A stretch of DNA of 64,000 nt, from assembly GCA_938015435.1 (NCBI GenBank), contig CALLPN010000021.1, forward strand, positions 1-64,000, given 5' to 3'. Shown here in pieces: positions 1 through 7,793 of the stretch (positions are counted from its first letter, which is position 1; each line of letters begins with the position of its first letter). Origin of the DNA: an uncultured Saprospiraceae bacterium. Lineage in GTDB: Bacteria; Bacteroidota; Bacteroidia; Chitinophagales; Saprospiraceae. The notes below the pieces were generated by a model that was not told the origin of the DNA, did not search any database, and saw nothing but the letters and a program-made list of their open reading frames with translations. Position numbers and translations under genes: made by a program.

Positions 1-1
1 C

Positions 2-985
2 CGCCCAGAGCATGACGATGTGGTGGTGCAAGTTGCTGGTCGCGTTGGCGGGTCTACTGTGAGTGAGTCGTTCGCTTTGCAGCTTAATAATCTTGAGGCT
101 GTTGGTGAGGCTATTTTGGCTAACGCTGGCTCATCCCACAATATGCAGGTGAAGCTGGGCAACAAGCAATGGACGACAAAAATTACGCAAGCGGTCGTTG
201 AATCGAATGATGCGCTCGACTTTATGCTGACTTCATACGGTGGCACGACGTTGAGTGCCAAGAAAAAGAAGAAAAAGAAGAAGAAAAAAGAGAAAGTGAA
301 AAAGGCAAATCCATTTTTAACTGATGTTTCAATAGAAGAAAAGCCGGAGCCAGGTATGTCTGATAAAGATAAAGTAGCTTACAAAAATCTTTCTAAAGGT
401 TATACATATGGTACAGAGGAATTTACAAAGAGATCTAAAGCTACCTCTACTTATTCTCTAAATGCCGAAACAGAATACAATAAGCATTTTGATAAGTATT
501 ATGAAAGCTTAGCGGGATTAGCAAGCTATGCTCTTAATTCTGTTTATGGATTTAATAAGAATAGAGAATATGCTAAATTCAAAAGATTAGATTCTGATAA
601 GCACCCAGAGTTTGAAATGTTTGAAAATGCTTTACAAGCAACAAGAGCAATATTAGAGAAGAAGAAGAAGTATAATTCTGATCCTGCTGAGATCAATGCG
701 GCATTAGCTCCTATCGTAGAGTACTTTATTACTGTAAAAGAGAAGTATAAAAAAGATGATAAGCATCCTAAGCGTCTTAAAGCCGCAGCAATGTATAATC
801 TAGCTCAGATTTATTATTATACTGATATGCCGGACAAAGTTATTGAAATTGGTAAAGAATATATCAGATGGGATCATGATGAAGATGATGGAGAAGATTT
901 TATTGAGAAAGCTGAAAAACTTAAACACCGTTTAGAATTCCATAACGCAGCTGGAAGGTATACTAAAACATCACCTAAAGAGTAA
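2..985 (+). CDS. 5'-truncated TPR-like protein with poly-lysine tract
   Basis: The reading frame is open to the left edge of the window, so the N-terminus is missing and a GTG near base 20 is unlikely to be the true start. The first ~80 residues form a compact region without recognised motif (VAGRVGG near the start); then comes a run of ten lysines around bases 259-290, a Lys/Glu stretch, and a mostly helical C-terminal part. The segment around KRLKAAAMYNLAQIYYYTDMP resembles a TPR unit, so a periplasmic or envelope scaffold role is possible but not shown. By hand count bases 1-240 are about 52% GC, whereas bases 361-420 are about 28%, so composition changes sharply at the lysine tract. A strong terminator follows. 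I do not recognise the family. Confidence 0.7.
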   Translation, partial: RPEHDDVVVQVAGRVGGSTVSESFALQLNNLEAVGEAILANAGSSHNMQVKLGNKQWTTKITQAVVESNDALDFMLTSYGGTTLSAKKKKKKKKKKEKVKKANPFLTDVSIEEKPEPGMSDKDKVAYKNLSKGYTYGTEEFTKRSKATSTYSLNAETEYNKHFDKYYESLAGLASYALNSVYGFNKNREYAKFKRLDSDKHPEFEMFENALQATRAILEKKKKYNSDPAEINAALAPIVEYFITVKEKYKKDDKHPKRLKAAAMYNLAQIYYYTDMPDKVIEIGKEYIRWDHDEDDGEDFIEKAEKLKHRLEFHNAAGRYTKTSPKE

Positions 986-1011
986 TATCTAAGGTTTAAA
1001 ATAATTTACTG

Positions 1012-1043
1012 GAGCTTCACATTCATTTGTGAGGCTCTTTTTT
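1012..1043 (+). terminator. Rho-independent terminator
   Basis: A 10-bp stem (1012-1021 with 1028-1037, one G-T pair) with a 6-nt loop is followed directly by six T residues. It lies 27 bases after the stop of the first gene and ends that transcript. Confidence 0.85.
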
Positions 1044-1249
1044 ATTGCTATGCATTCTCTTTAGTTTGTAGACTTAATTAGCTCTAGGTTAAATCAATAA
1101 CTTGAGATGGATAACAGATGTGGAAAATAACTTGAAAGTTGCCACTCGGAAGGCTACTTATTATAGAAACAAAACTCTGTTTATGTGCTCATTTCTATAT
1201 TCTAATCATTACAGAACTACATTAAATTGAAGTAGATAGCACAATGTAT

Positions 1250-1819
1250 TTAATTAATGATTTTATCAATTAGTGATTTTAATTTATTCGTTTTCTCAGA
1301 CGCTTTTAATTTGTTGAGGTGGAATCTACTTTTGTAAAACTCTTGATTGATAAAATATAAGTTAGCTAGATACCAGTGAGTAGTGTCGTTTTCTGTTTTA
1401 ACGCTATTAAATAATTCTTCACTAGATGAAAAATCTTTTAAATCGAAGAGGTCTATTGCTTTTTGAGTAGTCGATAATTGCTCCAAAGGCGAAATTTTGG
1501 CAGTGTTAGCGGCCGGAAAAACATATTCCGTTTCCATTATCTGCGTCCATTTCAACTCTTGGTTAGTATGACGCTCCCAATGATAGTAGGATACGCATAA
1601 AGCGGCGATTAACGTCACGCTAATAATCCATGGACCATATTTATTCCCATCTTTTTTATGAATTTTATTTTCGGCTTTTAATAACGGGTACTCCACCACA
1701 GCTTGTTTAAGAGCATTATCCTGATCTATGGCCAGTTTCATTGCGTTCATCTGCTCTGGGGGGAGAGTATTGCTTATATATCCTTCTATGTTGTTGTAGT
1801 AGTCGATGATGTATTGAAT
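1250..1819 (-). CDS. Small single-pass membrane protein, start codon uncertain
   Basis: The first ATG is at 1750 (167 codons with stop), but the frame stays open to a stop at 1826-1828 and the extra residues (IDYYNNIEGYISNTLPPEQ) match the acidic N-terminus that begins many Bacteroidota membrane-anchored TPR or anti-sigma-like proteins (an x-x-I-E-x-Y-L/I-x-x-x-L-x-P-E-Q pattern). There is no ATG, GTG or TTG in that extension; ATT at 1819-1817 is the best candidate, giving about 189 residues. One transmembrane helix follows a basic stretch (IISVTLIAALCVSYY), then a short soluble domain with a TPR-like segment (HWYLANLYFINQEFYKSRFHL). Function unknown; either a non-ATG start or a gene whose start has been lost. 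Confidence 0.6.
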   Translation of the reverse strand: MQYIIDYYNNIEGYISNTLPPEQMNAMKLAIDQDNALKQAVVEYPLLKAENKIHKKDGNKYGPWIISVTLIAALCVSYYHWERHTNQELKWTQIMETEYVFPAANTAKISPLEQLSTTQKAIDLFDLKDFSSSEELFNSVKTENDTTHWYLANLYFINQEFYKSRFHLNKLKASEKTNKLKSLIDKIIN

Positions 1820-2444
1820 TTGATATTAGTTTTAAATAAGTAGTTAGTCCACAAGATAGCTAAGTAATTCCTTGAGGCGGCTACTTTTCTTTTTTTTGCG
1901 TCATTCCCTAATATTATTGTCCTTTAATGCTTTATCATTTGTCATCGCGAGTGATCACTCTAGTCAATATTATGTTTTACTCGTATGCTTTGTATTACAC
2001 TTTTTGGCTATTGATCTATTTGTAATCAGTTACCCTAAGAGTATTAAGTATGTCTAAGGTACTTTATCTCATTACACTGAGAAATATTTTTCACTATTTC
2101 TTTGAATTAGGGTAACACTTTCGAATGTTGGTTACACTAATAAGTAAATCAAGGTTTGTTATTAATTAAATGCATCCTTCAAATCTAGATTTTTTCCGGA
2201 AACATTAAGAGCATCTTCCAAAGATGCTTGTGAGATCATCAATCAATAGACAAGGCTAAAGTGCTGTTGTCTAAAGACTATCATGTCTCATGGCCATGGA
2301 TATGATTCGACGATTGAGTTAACCCTTTTTATAACTCTAAAAAATCTAGAATCATGGAAATTATTCTTATCATCCTTGAATGGATCGGTGAAGGAATGGG
2401 TGGATTCTAATCCCATTCTAATAGGCTGGCTTAATTGAGTCAGC
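1820..2444. other. Gene-poor spacer of about 620 bases
   Basis: No convincing large gene. A TTG-started hydrophobic frame of 61 codons at 1872-2057 is not supported. The right part contains an 8-bp hairpin with a 3-nt loop (2210-2217 with 2221-2228), an 18-codon ATG frame (2354-2410) and a rightward terminator (2421-2454), which together suggest a short plus-strand transcript. Confidence 0.5.
2354..2410 (+). CDS. Possible 18-residue hydrophobic peptide
   Basis: ATG-started frame coding MEIILIILEWIGEGMGGF, ending 10 bases before a rightward terminator. The first half is strongly hydrophobic, like small membrane peptides. No Shine-Dalgarno sequence is visible, which is normal here. The only support is position directly before a terminator that has no other rightward gene to serve. 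Could be chance. Confidence 0.25.
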   Translation: MEIILIILEWIGEGMGGF

Positions 2445-2454
2445 CTATTTTATT
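2421..2454 (+). terminator. Rightward terminator with no obvious gene before it
   Basis: An 8-bp perfect stem (2421-2428 with 2441-2448) is followed by a T-rich tail on the plus strand (TTTATTTTA); the minus-strand side has no T-run. It overlaps the stop codon of the converging gene at 2445. Its orientation implies a rightward transcript in the preceding spacer. Confidence 0.6.
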
Positions 2455-3800
2455 TTATGGAGGACCCATGTTTTAAAAAATATTGGATGGTAGTCTTTTA
2501 TTTCTACTTCAGCATAATTCGCTCTAGATTTATTTAATAGCTCTATTATTTTTATAAAATTCATAAAGGATTTAAAAATATAGGTATTAAATTTTTCTTT
2601 ATTCCGTTTTAGGGTACGTTTCATGTTGGAGCAATAACTTATAGTAATGTCATAGTCCACATTTTTATCTTCGTATAGGGAAATAAGTACAAGACCAAGA
2701 GACATTAATTTTTGCTCTGTATCAGTATAGTTATGAAATAGAATTGCGTTTGATATTTGATTGTAATTTTGATGAAAATATTGATTTTTGGCTTCAGATA
2801 GATCTCTTATTCCTTCGATGTTAGGATGGTCTACAATTGACACCCATCGATTGATAAACTCGGCAGTTTCTTCAGTACTGTTAGAGAGAGCAATAGAATT
2901 AATAAGATTGTTGAACCTTAAAACAGGTAGCTTTCCATTCTGTAGAAGAACGCCTGATTCAATCGCATAACTGTACAGCTCATTTATATCCTTGGCTGTT
3001 ATTCCGACAGTCATATTGTATAATCTTGAGATCAAATTCTGCAGATAAAAAGTTACAATGAAATGTATGTCACTACCTCTTTCAAATTTTCCAGCAATCA
3101 ATAGAGTTTTAATTTCTTGAAAGGATTCTAAGTCATAGTTTTTTACGGCATTGCCTAGGATAGAAATATATTTTTGCAACTGACTATTATGATCTTGATT
3201 TATAAGATGTTTATAGTCAAAGTCGTTTAAATTTTTTCTGTTATAAAATTCTGTTTCTAACAACACTTTTTTTTCATTGTGATAGATTTTTGTGGATTCA
3301 AATAATTTCAATAAAATTTTCTCTTCAGCGTTATTTTTAATCGGATTGTCGCTATAATATTGGTAATAGTATAATTCGCTTTGGACTCTAGATTTATTAA
3401 TGCTTAAACCATTGTTCTGTGATATCTGTTTTTGTAGTCTTTTGGTTTTCTGATCTGCAAGATTGTAAAGACCTCTTCTGTTTAGCTGTTTTACGAGTAT
3501 CAAGTTGGATTCCATTCTATCTTTCTTTATGGAATAATATACTAGCCATTCTTCTAGAAATAAGTAGAGCCTCGATATTATGTTCAATAGCGATTTTGTG
3601 CTTACGTTTTTGAAGTGCTTGTTTTTAATTACTTCTAGTTGAGGGAGATCTTGTAATGTGTTCTTTCTCTTTTGCAAATACGCAAAGACTTTATAGTTAT
3701 CTGACTCTTCAGAGTTATACATCAAAAGATACTTTCGATACGATATCCACTCTTCTTTATTAAACGTAGATATGATTTGTATGAGCTTGTTACCGTTCAT
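2445..3800 (-). CDS. Large helical protein of unknown function (Bacteroidota family)
   Basis: 451 residues, no signal peptide and no membrane segment, rich in Lys, Asn, Leu and Tyr and predicted from sequence pattern to be nearly all helix, like TPR or other alpha-solenoid repeats. The N-terminus (ISTFNKEEWISYRKYL, then NYKVFAYLQKRK) resembles a family of uncharacterised proteins common in Saprospiria-type Bacteroidota in which a short K-x-E-W-x-x-F/Y-x-K-x-L motif is followed by long helical repeats. ATG at 3800 is the only sensible start. It is transcribed divergently from a LytTR regulator, with about 170 bases between. Role unknown; scaffold or regulatory partner is a guess. Confidence 0.75.
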   Translation of the reverse strand: MNGNKLIQIISTFNKEEWISYRKYLLMYNSEESDNYKVFAYLQKRKNTLQDLPQLEVIKNKHFKNVSTKSLLNIISRLYLFLEEWLVYYSIKKDRMESNLILVKQLNRRGLYNLADQKTKRLQKQISQNNGLSINKSRVQSELYYYQYYSDNPIKNNAEEKILLKLFESTKIYHNEKKVLLETEFYNRKNLNDFDYKHLINQDHNSQLQKYISILGNAVKNYDLESFQEIKTLLIAGKFERGSDIHFIVTFYLQNLISRLYNMTVGITAKDINELYSYAIESGVLLQNGKLPVLRFNNLINSIALSNSTEETAEFINRWVSIVDHPNIEGIRDLSEAKNQYFHQNYNQISNAILFHNYTDTEQKLMSLGLVLISLYEDKNVDYDITISYCSNMKRTLKRNKEKFNTYIFKSFMNFIKIIELLNKSRANYAEVEIKDYHPIFFKTWVLHKIK

Positions 3801-3849
3801 TATAGTAAAAAATATAAGGATATATTATCTAAATATATGACTTAAATAG

Positions 3850-3877
3850 TTGATATTAAGGCATTAAGATATATTTG
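3850..3877 (+). promoter_or_regulatory. Candidate promoter for LytTR gene 1
   Basis: TTG at 3850-3852, a 17-base spacer and TATATTTG at 3870-3877, matching the Bacteroidota consensus TTG-N17-23-TAnnTTTG. It predicts a start near 3884 and a leader of roughly 85 bases. Confidence 0.45.
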
Positions 3878-3970
3878 TTTAGAATTAAATATTTGGAAAA
3901 TTGTAAAAATTAGTATTTGTAAAACCTTCATTGGGTTATATGTTTACAATGAATTAAAACCAAATGTTTT

Positions 3971-4342
3971 ATGAAACTTTCCCCTTTTACCAAAACTCAA
4001 AGATCTAAGAACTTGCTCATTCCTACATTCAGTACTGTAACTGTTATTGATCCATTTGACATCAATTATATTCAAGCTTTACAGAATTACTGTATGTTAT
4101 ATAAAAAAGATGGATCACATATTTTCGCCTCTATTTCTTTCGGAAGAGCTTTAGAATCGCTAGAACTATATGGATTTTTCCAATGCCACAAATCGTATGC
4201 AATCAATATGCAACACATCTTGAGATATCATAAAAAAGGCATTGTAGAATTGGATAACGATATTAAAGTGCCTGTTGCTCGAAGACGAAAAGAAGAATTT
4301 CTTTTAGAAATGAATGGCTTATCCATAGCCGTTCACCATTAA
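3971..4342 (+). CDS. Stand-alone LytTR DNA-binding regulator 1
   Basis: 123 residues, essentially a single LytTR domain (about residues 20-118) without a receiver or sensor domain. Visible LytTR features: the IDPFDINYIQALQNYC strand-turn at the start, KDGSHI, the conserved FFQCHKSYAINMQHI segment (F-x-x-x-H-R/K-S in the family) and the basic end PVARRRKEEF. LytTR domains bind direct repeats of about 10 bp as beta-type DNA readers. Three such repeats begin inside the last codons of this gene and continue towards the second LytTR gene, so the pair is probably cross- or auto-regulated. Target genes beyond that are unknown. Confidence 0.9.
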   Translation: MKLSPFTKTQRSKNLLIPTFSTVTVIDPFDINYIQALQNYCMLYKKDGSHIFASISFGRALESLELYGFFQCHKSYAINMQHILRYHKKGIVELDNDIKVPVARRRKEEFLLEMNGLSIAVHH

Positions 4343-4378
4343 TTATAACCGTTCATCAAGTTATTTTACCGTTCATCA
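4328..4378 (+). promoter_or_regulatory. Three LytTR-type boxes at exact 20-bp spacing
   Basis: GCCGTTCACCA (4328-4338), ACCGTTCATCA (4348-4358) and ACCGTTCATCA (4368-4378) recur at exactly 20-bp steps, two helical turns. The unit is one base from the AlgR recognition sequence ACCGTTCGTC, AlgR being a LytTR-domain protein. The first box lies within the 3' end of LytTR gene 1. A -7 element starts three bases after the last box, in a place where a -33 TTG is missing, which fits an activated promoter for LytTR gene 2. Confidence 0.7.
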
Positions 4379-4380
4379 AA

Positions 4381-4388
4381 TATGTTTG
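4381..4388 (+). promoter_or_regulatory. -7 promoter element next to LytTR boxes
   Basis: TATGTTTG matches TAnnTTTG exactly. No TTG lies 17-23 bases upstream; that position is taken by the second and third LytTR boxes. The predicted start is near 4394, giving a leader of about 220 bases before LytTR gene 2. Confidence 0.45.
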
Positions 4389-4418
4389 GCGATTGTACGT
4401 ACTTGTCGCATTTTTTTT
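4389..4418 (+). terminator. Weak terminator or attenuator after LytTR gene 1
   Basis: GCGA (4389-4392) pairs with TCGC (4406-4409), extended by weak pairs, and eight T residues follow (4411-4418). It may end the first regulator transcript; if the adjacent -7 element is used it would instead lie at the very start of the next transcript. Confidence 0.4.
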
Positions 4419-4528
4419 ACAACTTTCTACTCATATTTACCCCTTTTTACCTTGCTATACTTTCGTGCTTTTGATTTTTTAATTTCAATTGAAGTTGCTT
4501 CAGAAAGCTAACGTTTATGTATTTCTCG

Positions 4529-4583
4529 TAGGAGGCGTTGTGATATGAATGCAATGCCGATAAAATTGAATGAGCGAACTTAA
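4529..4583 (+). other. 12-codon leader frame with strong Shine-Dalgarno
   Basis: TAGGAGG at 4529-4535 is nine bases before an ATG (4545) that opens a 12-codon frame (MNAMPIKLNERT). Good Shine-Dalgarno sequences are rare in this window. It lies in the long leader of LytTR gene 2 and ends 29 bases before its start. It could be a leader peptide, or a ribosome-binding remnant. Confidence 0.25.
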
Positions 4584-4612
4584 TTAGGTGTTGCGGTTAA
4601 TGAAATTACCTC

Positions 4613-4966
4613 ATGATGACTAAATCCCCTTTTATGAGTCAGCAGAATTTGAATAGCATTTTAGTGCCTACATTTAGGAGTGTTACCCTTATTGATACAG
4701 ATAAGATTTTATATTTACGAGCCATGCAAAATTACTGTAGGCTATACAAAGATGATGGATCTCATGTATTGACATCTATGTCATTCGGTAAAACGATGGA
4801 ATTGTTAAAACCATATGGATTTTTTCAATGTCATAAATCTTACTCATTAAAAGTTGATAAGGTAATGCGATATTTAATAAATGGCAAAGCTGAATTACGA
4901 GGTGGTATTTTAGTCCCTATTGCAAGGAGAAGAAAGAAAGAATTTTTAGACGCAATTACACCCTAG
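4613..4966 (+). CDS. Stand-alone LytTR DNA-binding regulator 2
   Basis: 117 residues, a single LytTR domain and a clear paralogue of the gene at 3971: shared blocks include VT-IDxDxI-Y-x-ALQNYC, DGSHV, PYGFFQCHKSY and the terminal VPIARRRKKEF. It has no receiver domain, so it probably works with an unlinked input or by its own level. The start has two ATG codons in tandem (4613, 4616); either may be used. The unusually long leader with LytTR boxes upstream suggests activation by the first regulator or by itself. Convergent with the 2TM-domain gene 64 bases downstream. Confidence 0.9.
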   Translation: MMTKSPFMSQQNLNSILVPTFRSVTLIDTDKILYLRAMQNYCRLYKDDGSHVLTSMSFGKTMELLKPYGFFQCHKSYSLKVDKVMRYLINGKAELRGGILVPIARRRKKEFLDAITP

Positions 4967-5030
4967 ATATTTATACGTGCAAATTTAAAACTAGTCTTAC
5001 TATAGAAGATCATTTATTGCCTCAGTAATT

Positions 5031-5414
5031 TTAGACGTAGTCTTCTCCATTTCTCATCATCGTTTCTATTTGTTTGAGCTCTAGATGTTCTTCTTCGCTC
5101 ATATCTTGAAGGTCTGAGGATCTATATTTTCTGTATACTCTGGCTACTTCAGTTTCAATATCTTCCTCAGTGATATCGTTGTCAGCGATAAATGGAAGAC
5201 CCAGTACAGCCGTATGAATTATACAATACACCAAGGCCAAAACTCCTATTGGAATAAGCATGAAAATCCTATCGCCTTCCGTCATTAAGTATCTTATGCT
5301 AAAAAGAAGCAAAGCCACTGATCCGAATATGACTCCTACAATCTGCATAGCCTTTACTTTTTTCTTTCTTTTTTCTAGGTTTGTTATTGCTCTATCTCTT
5401 AAGTCTTCGTACAT
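5031..5414 (-). CDS. 2TM-domain membrane protein
   Basis: 127 residues with a short basic/coiled N-terminus (NLEKRKKKVKAMQ), two close membrane helices at about residues 24-43 and 50-75 separated by a short charged loop, and an acidic cytoplasmic-like tail. This matches the 2TM domain family, small Bacteroidota proteins often found beside or fused to LytTR and histidine-kinase-type regulators. The LytTR genes next door fit this pattern, so a role in membrane-linked signalling is plausible but unproven. Confidence 0.75.
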   Translation of the reverse strand: MYEDLRDRAITNLEKRKKKVKAMQIVGVIFGSVALLLFSIRYLMTEGDRIFMLIPIGVLALVYCIIHTAVLGLPFIADNDITEEDIETEVARVYRKYRSSDLQDMSEEEHLELKQIETMMRNGEDYV

Positions 5415-5607
5415 GGTCCTTTGATTGGTAATTTAAATTAAGATAGTCAATTATCTCTGTTTTTAAAGTAGTGAGAAACTTTATTCGACTAACAACCCAG
5501 AGCTATGTTTCTTTTGTTTGGCATTTCTATACAAGTATCGCTGATATTTTCTCGTAACAACACCTCTCTTTTCTATATCTTAGCCGCCCAAACTTAATCA
5601 GGCACTA

Positions 5608-6456
5608 ATGCTCAAATCTTTTATCAAGCGGATACACCCTAAATATCAGGCACTGATCAATGAATATCCTGTGGATATGAAACCTAGGTATGGTCACGGA
5701 TTACCACCTCATAAGCAACTTTATGATATTATAAATGCTGAGAGGAGTACCTATATTGACTTGATCAATGCCGCGCTTACATACCAAAGTGAAATCGCTC
5801 AGATTCAGGATGGCGAAAAAGTTACAGATAGTACCTTACCAGGATGGAACAATGGGTTCTTACCTGGTCTAGATATAATAGCAATATATACAATGATCGC
5901 TCACTACAAACCAAAGCGATATGTAGAAGTAGGATCTGGTAATTCGACTAAAGTAGCATACAAAGCCAAGCAGGAGCAGCATGCAGAGTTGGAGATTACC
6001 TCAATAGATCCAATGCCTAGAGCTGAAATAGACAAATTGGCTGATGTTGTGATCCGAAAGCCATTTGAAGATATTGAATACCAAAAAGTACTAGACTTAG
6101 AAGCAGGTGATATATTATTCATAGATAATTCGCATAGAATACTACCTAATTCTGATAGTATGGTGTTCTATATGGAGATCATGCCGCAACTCAAAAAAGG
6201 AGTGATTGTGCATATTCACGATATATACTTGCCGTATGATTATCCGCAGTTTATGTGTGATAGATTTTATACTGAGCAGTATGGTCTTGCGATGTATGTC
6301 ATGGCTAATCCTCAGCGTTATAAGACTATATTCCCTTGTTACTTTGTATCCGAAGATCAAAAACTAGCGAAGCAATTAGAACCCATGTGGAATCATGATA
6401 ACCTCAAAGGTGTAGAAAGACATGGAGGATCTTATTGGTTACAAATAGGAGCGTAA
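5608..6456 (+). CDS. Class I SAM-dependent methyltransferase-like protein
   Basis: 282 residues. The middle part carries a Rossmann methyltransferase core: YVEVGSGNSTKV (motif I, SAM binding) about residue 112, then SIDPMP (acidic end of the second strand), GDILFIDNSH (post-motif) and VIVHIHDIYLPYDYP. This layout is that of class I methyltransferases of the Methyltransf_24 type, which often act on sugars or small molecules in glycan pathways. Substrate unknown. A partial promoter element TATCTTAG sits at 5576-5583, 24 bases before the ATG. No operon partner; the acyltransferase gene starts about 97 bases later. Confidence 0.8.
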   Translation: MLKSFIKRIHPKYQALINEYPVDMKPRYGHGLPPHKQLYDIINAERSTYIDLINAALTYQSEIAQIQDGEKVTDSTLPGWNNGFLPGLDIIAIYTMIAHYKPKRYVEVGSGNSTKVAYKAKQEQHAELEITSIDPMPRAEIDKLADVVIRKPFEDIEYQKVLDLEAGDILFIDNSHRILPNSDSMVFYMEIMPQLKKGVIVHIHDIYLPYDYPQFMCDRFYTEQYGLAMYVMANPQRYKTIFPCYFVSEDQKLAKQLEPMWNHDNLKGVERHGGSYWLQIGA

Positions 6457-6552
6457 TTTCATTGAAACAAGCTTTTTCTCGCGGATTATTGTCACTCTAC
6501 CGGATAATTGAAAAAAGAGACTTAATTTGTTTTCAGTTAGACAAACCATACC

Positions 6553-7656
6553 ATGTTGACAAATAGTAAAGATGTTGTACAACCACAAAGGTTAGATTAC
6601 CTAGATTCTGTTAGAGGGATCGCGGCTATGATGGTGGTTGTGTATCACTTTATTGGTTGGCATTGGGCAGATTATACTAAGTTTCATGTAGCAAGTATGG
6701 TTTTTAATGGAGCAGATGCAGTTTCGTTTTTTTTCGTTCTAAGCGGTTTTGTTCTTTCCTACAAATATTTCCATTCTGATAGAGAAATTAGAATGGGTAA
6801 TTACATCTACAAGAGGATACTCCGACTTTATCCGGCATTCATATTTACGGTTTTAATTAACTATCTCTATTGGAACAAAGATGCCTTAATGGCGGGTGAT
6901 TTTCTTCCAATTGTGAAAGACATTTTTTGGATTAATGGCCAACAACTATGGGAAGAATTGGCAATGGTAAGGCTCGCTCATAAATTCTATATTCCTGGCT
7001 GGACGATGGGTGTTGAGATGGCTTTATCGTTGATCGTTCCAGTTCTTGTTTATGCAGGTAGACAAAACATTAAAATGATCTGGTGGGTAATACCTATTGC
7101 TATTATTATGGGTAACTACCTATCACTATTTGCTGTTCATTTTGCCTTAGGGATGTTACTATCCTATTATTATCCACGGATAAAAGCGTATGATTTTTCT
7201 AAATCTAAATATTGGAAATATAGATATCTGATTGGTTTATTGGTATTCTCTCTCTATTCTATTAGACATATCAAAAGGATCATTCCTTTTGGTAGTACTT
7301 TCGACTATATCATGGGTTATCTCAAAGTCGATCTTTTCCATTTTACAGGGATTGCAAGTGCGGCGATTTTATTATTCATCATTAATAATGAAAGGACTCA
7401 GAAGTTTTTGACCAATGGATTATGGTTATTTCTAGGTAAGATCTCTTATAGCGTATATCTAGCACATTGGCTGATTGTCGTTCATGTGATGAAATATTGG
7501 GAACATTACATCTCATTATTCCCCAACTATTATTTTGGGTTTTCATGCTTACTGATTATAGTGATATTAACGACTATAATCTGTGCTACATTGATGTACT
7601 ACTTTATCGAAAAGCCATTTATTTATCTGGCGAAGAAGTATCAATTATTTATCTAG
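6553..7656 (+). CDS. Acyltransferase 3 family membrane protein
   Basis: 367 residues with about ten membrane segments. The N-terminal LDSVRGIAAMMVVVYHF and the following FFFVLSGFVLSY are the signature of acyltransferase 3 (OafA/NodX type) enzymes, with the conserved catalytic-site His in VVYHF and a conserved Arg in KRILRLYPAF. These enzymes O-acetylate or O-acylate cell-surface sugars from a cytoplasmic acyl donor. Substrate cannot be told from sequence. It follows the methyltransferase, so both may decorate a glycan. A hairpin lies downstream at 7715-7745. Confidence 0.92.
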   Translation: MLTNSKDVVQPQRLDYLDSVRGIAAMMVVVYHFIGWHWADYTKFHVASMVFNGADAVSFFFVLSGFVLSYKYFHSDREIRMGNYIYKRILRLYPAFIFTVLINYLYWNKDALMAGDFLPIVKDIFWINGQQLWEELAMVRLAHKFYIPGWTMGVEMALSLIVPVLVYAGRQNIKMIWWVIPIAIIMGNYLSLFAVHFALGMLLSYYYPRIKAYDFSKSKYWKYRYLIGLLVFSLYSIRHIKRIIPFGSTFDYIMGYLKVDLFHFTGIASAAILLFIINNERTQKFLTNGLWLFLGKISYSVYLAHWLIVVHVMKYWEHYISLFPNYYFGFSCLLIIVILTTIICATLMYYFIEKPFIYLAKKYQLFI

Positions 7657-7714
7657 ATTTTTTCCTTCTATTAATAAACCTTAAGGCTATTCTGAATTAT
7701 TATAAGTTCATAAA

Positions 7715-7745
7715 ATCGCAACGCTGGAGTAAGCGTAGATGTGAT
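7715..7745 (+). terminator. Extended hairpin after acyltransferase gene
   Basis: ATCGCA+ACGCT (7715-7725) pairs with AGCGT (7732-7736) and TGTGAT (7740-7745) around a 6-nt loop and a 3-nt bulge. There is no long T-run, so termination is uncertain. It sits directly before the -7 element of the next gene. Confidence 0.35.
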
Positions 7746-7754
7746 TTGTAACAC

Positions 7755-7762
7755 TATCTTTG
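7755..7762 (+). promoter_or_regulatory. -7 promoter element for trans-sulfuration gene
   Basis: TATCTTTG matches TAnnTTTG and equals the -7 elements at 16727 (minus), 20110 and 28365. No clear TTG lies 17-23 bases upstream. The ATG is 31 bases after the element. Confidence 0.4.
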
Positions 7763-7793
7763 AATCTATCATAAATAAGAACCTCTATTGCAT

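Noticed and set aside
1872..2057. TTG-started hydrophobic frame of 61 codons
   Set aside because: No promoter, no homology recognised, and low-complexity T-rich sequence can give this pattern by chance.
7467..7751. Plus-strand frame overlapping the acyltransferase
   Set aside because: Shadow of the acyltransferase in another frame with unlikely composition.
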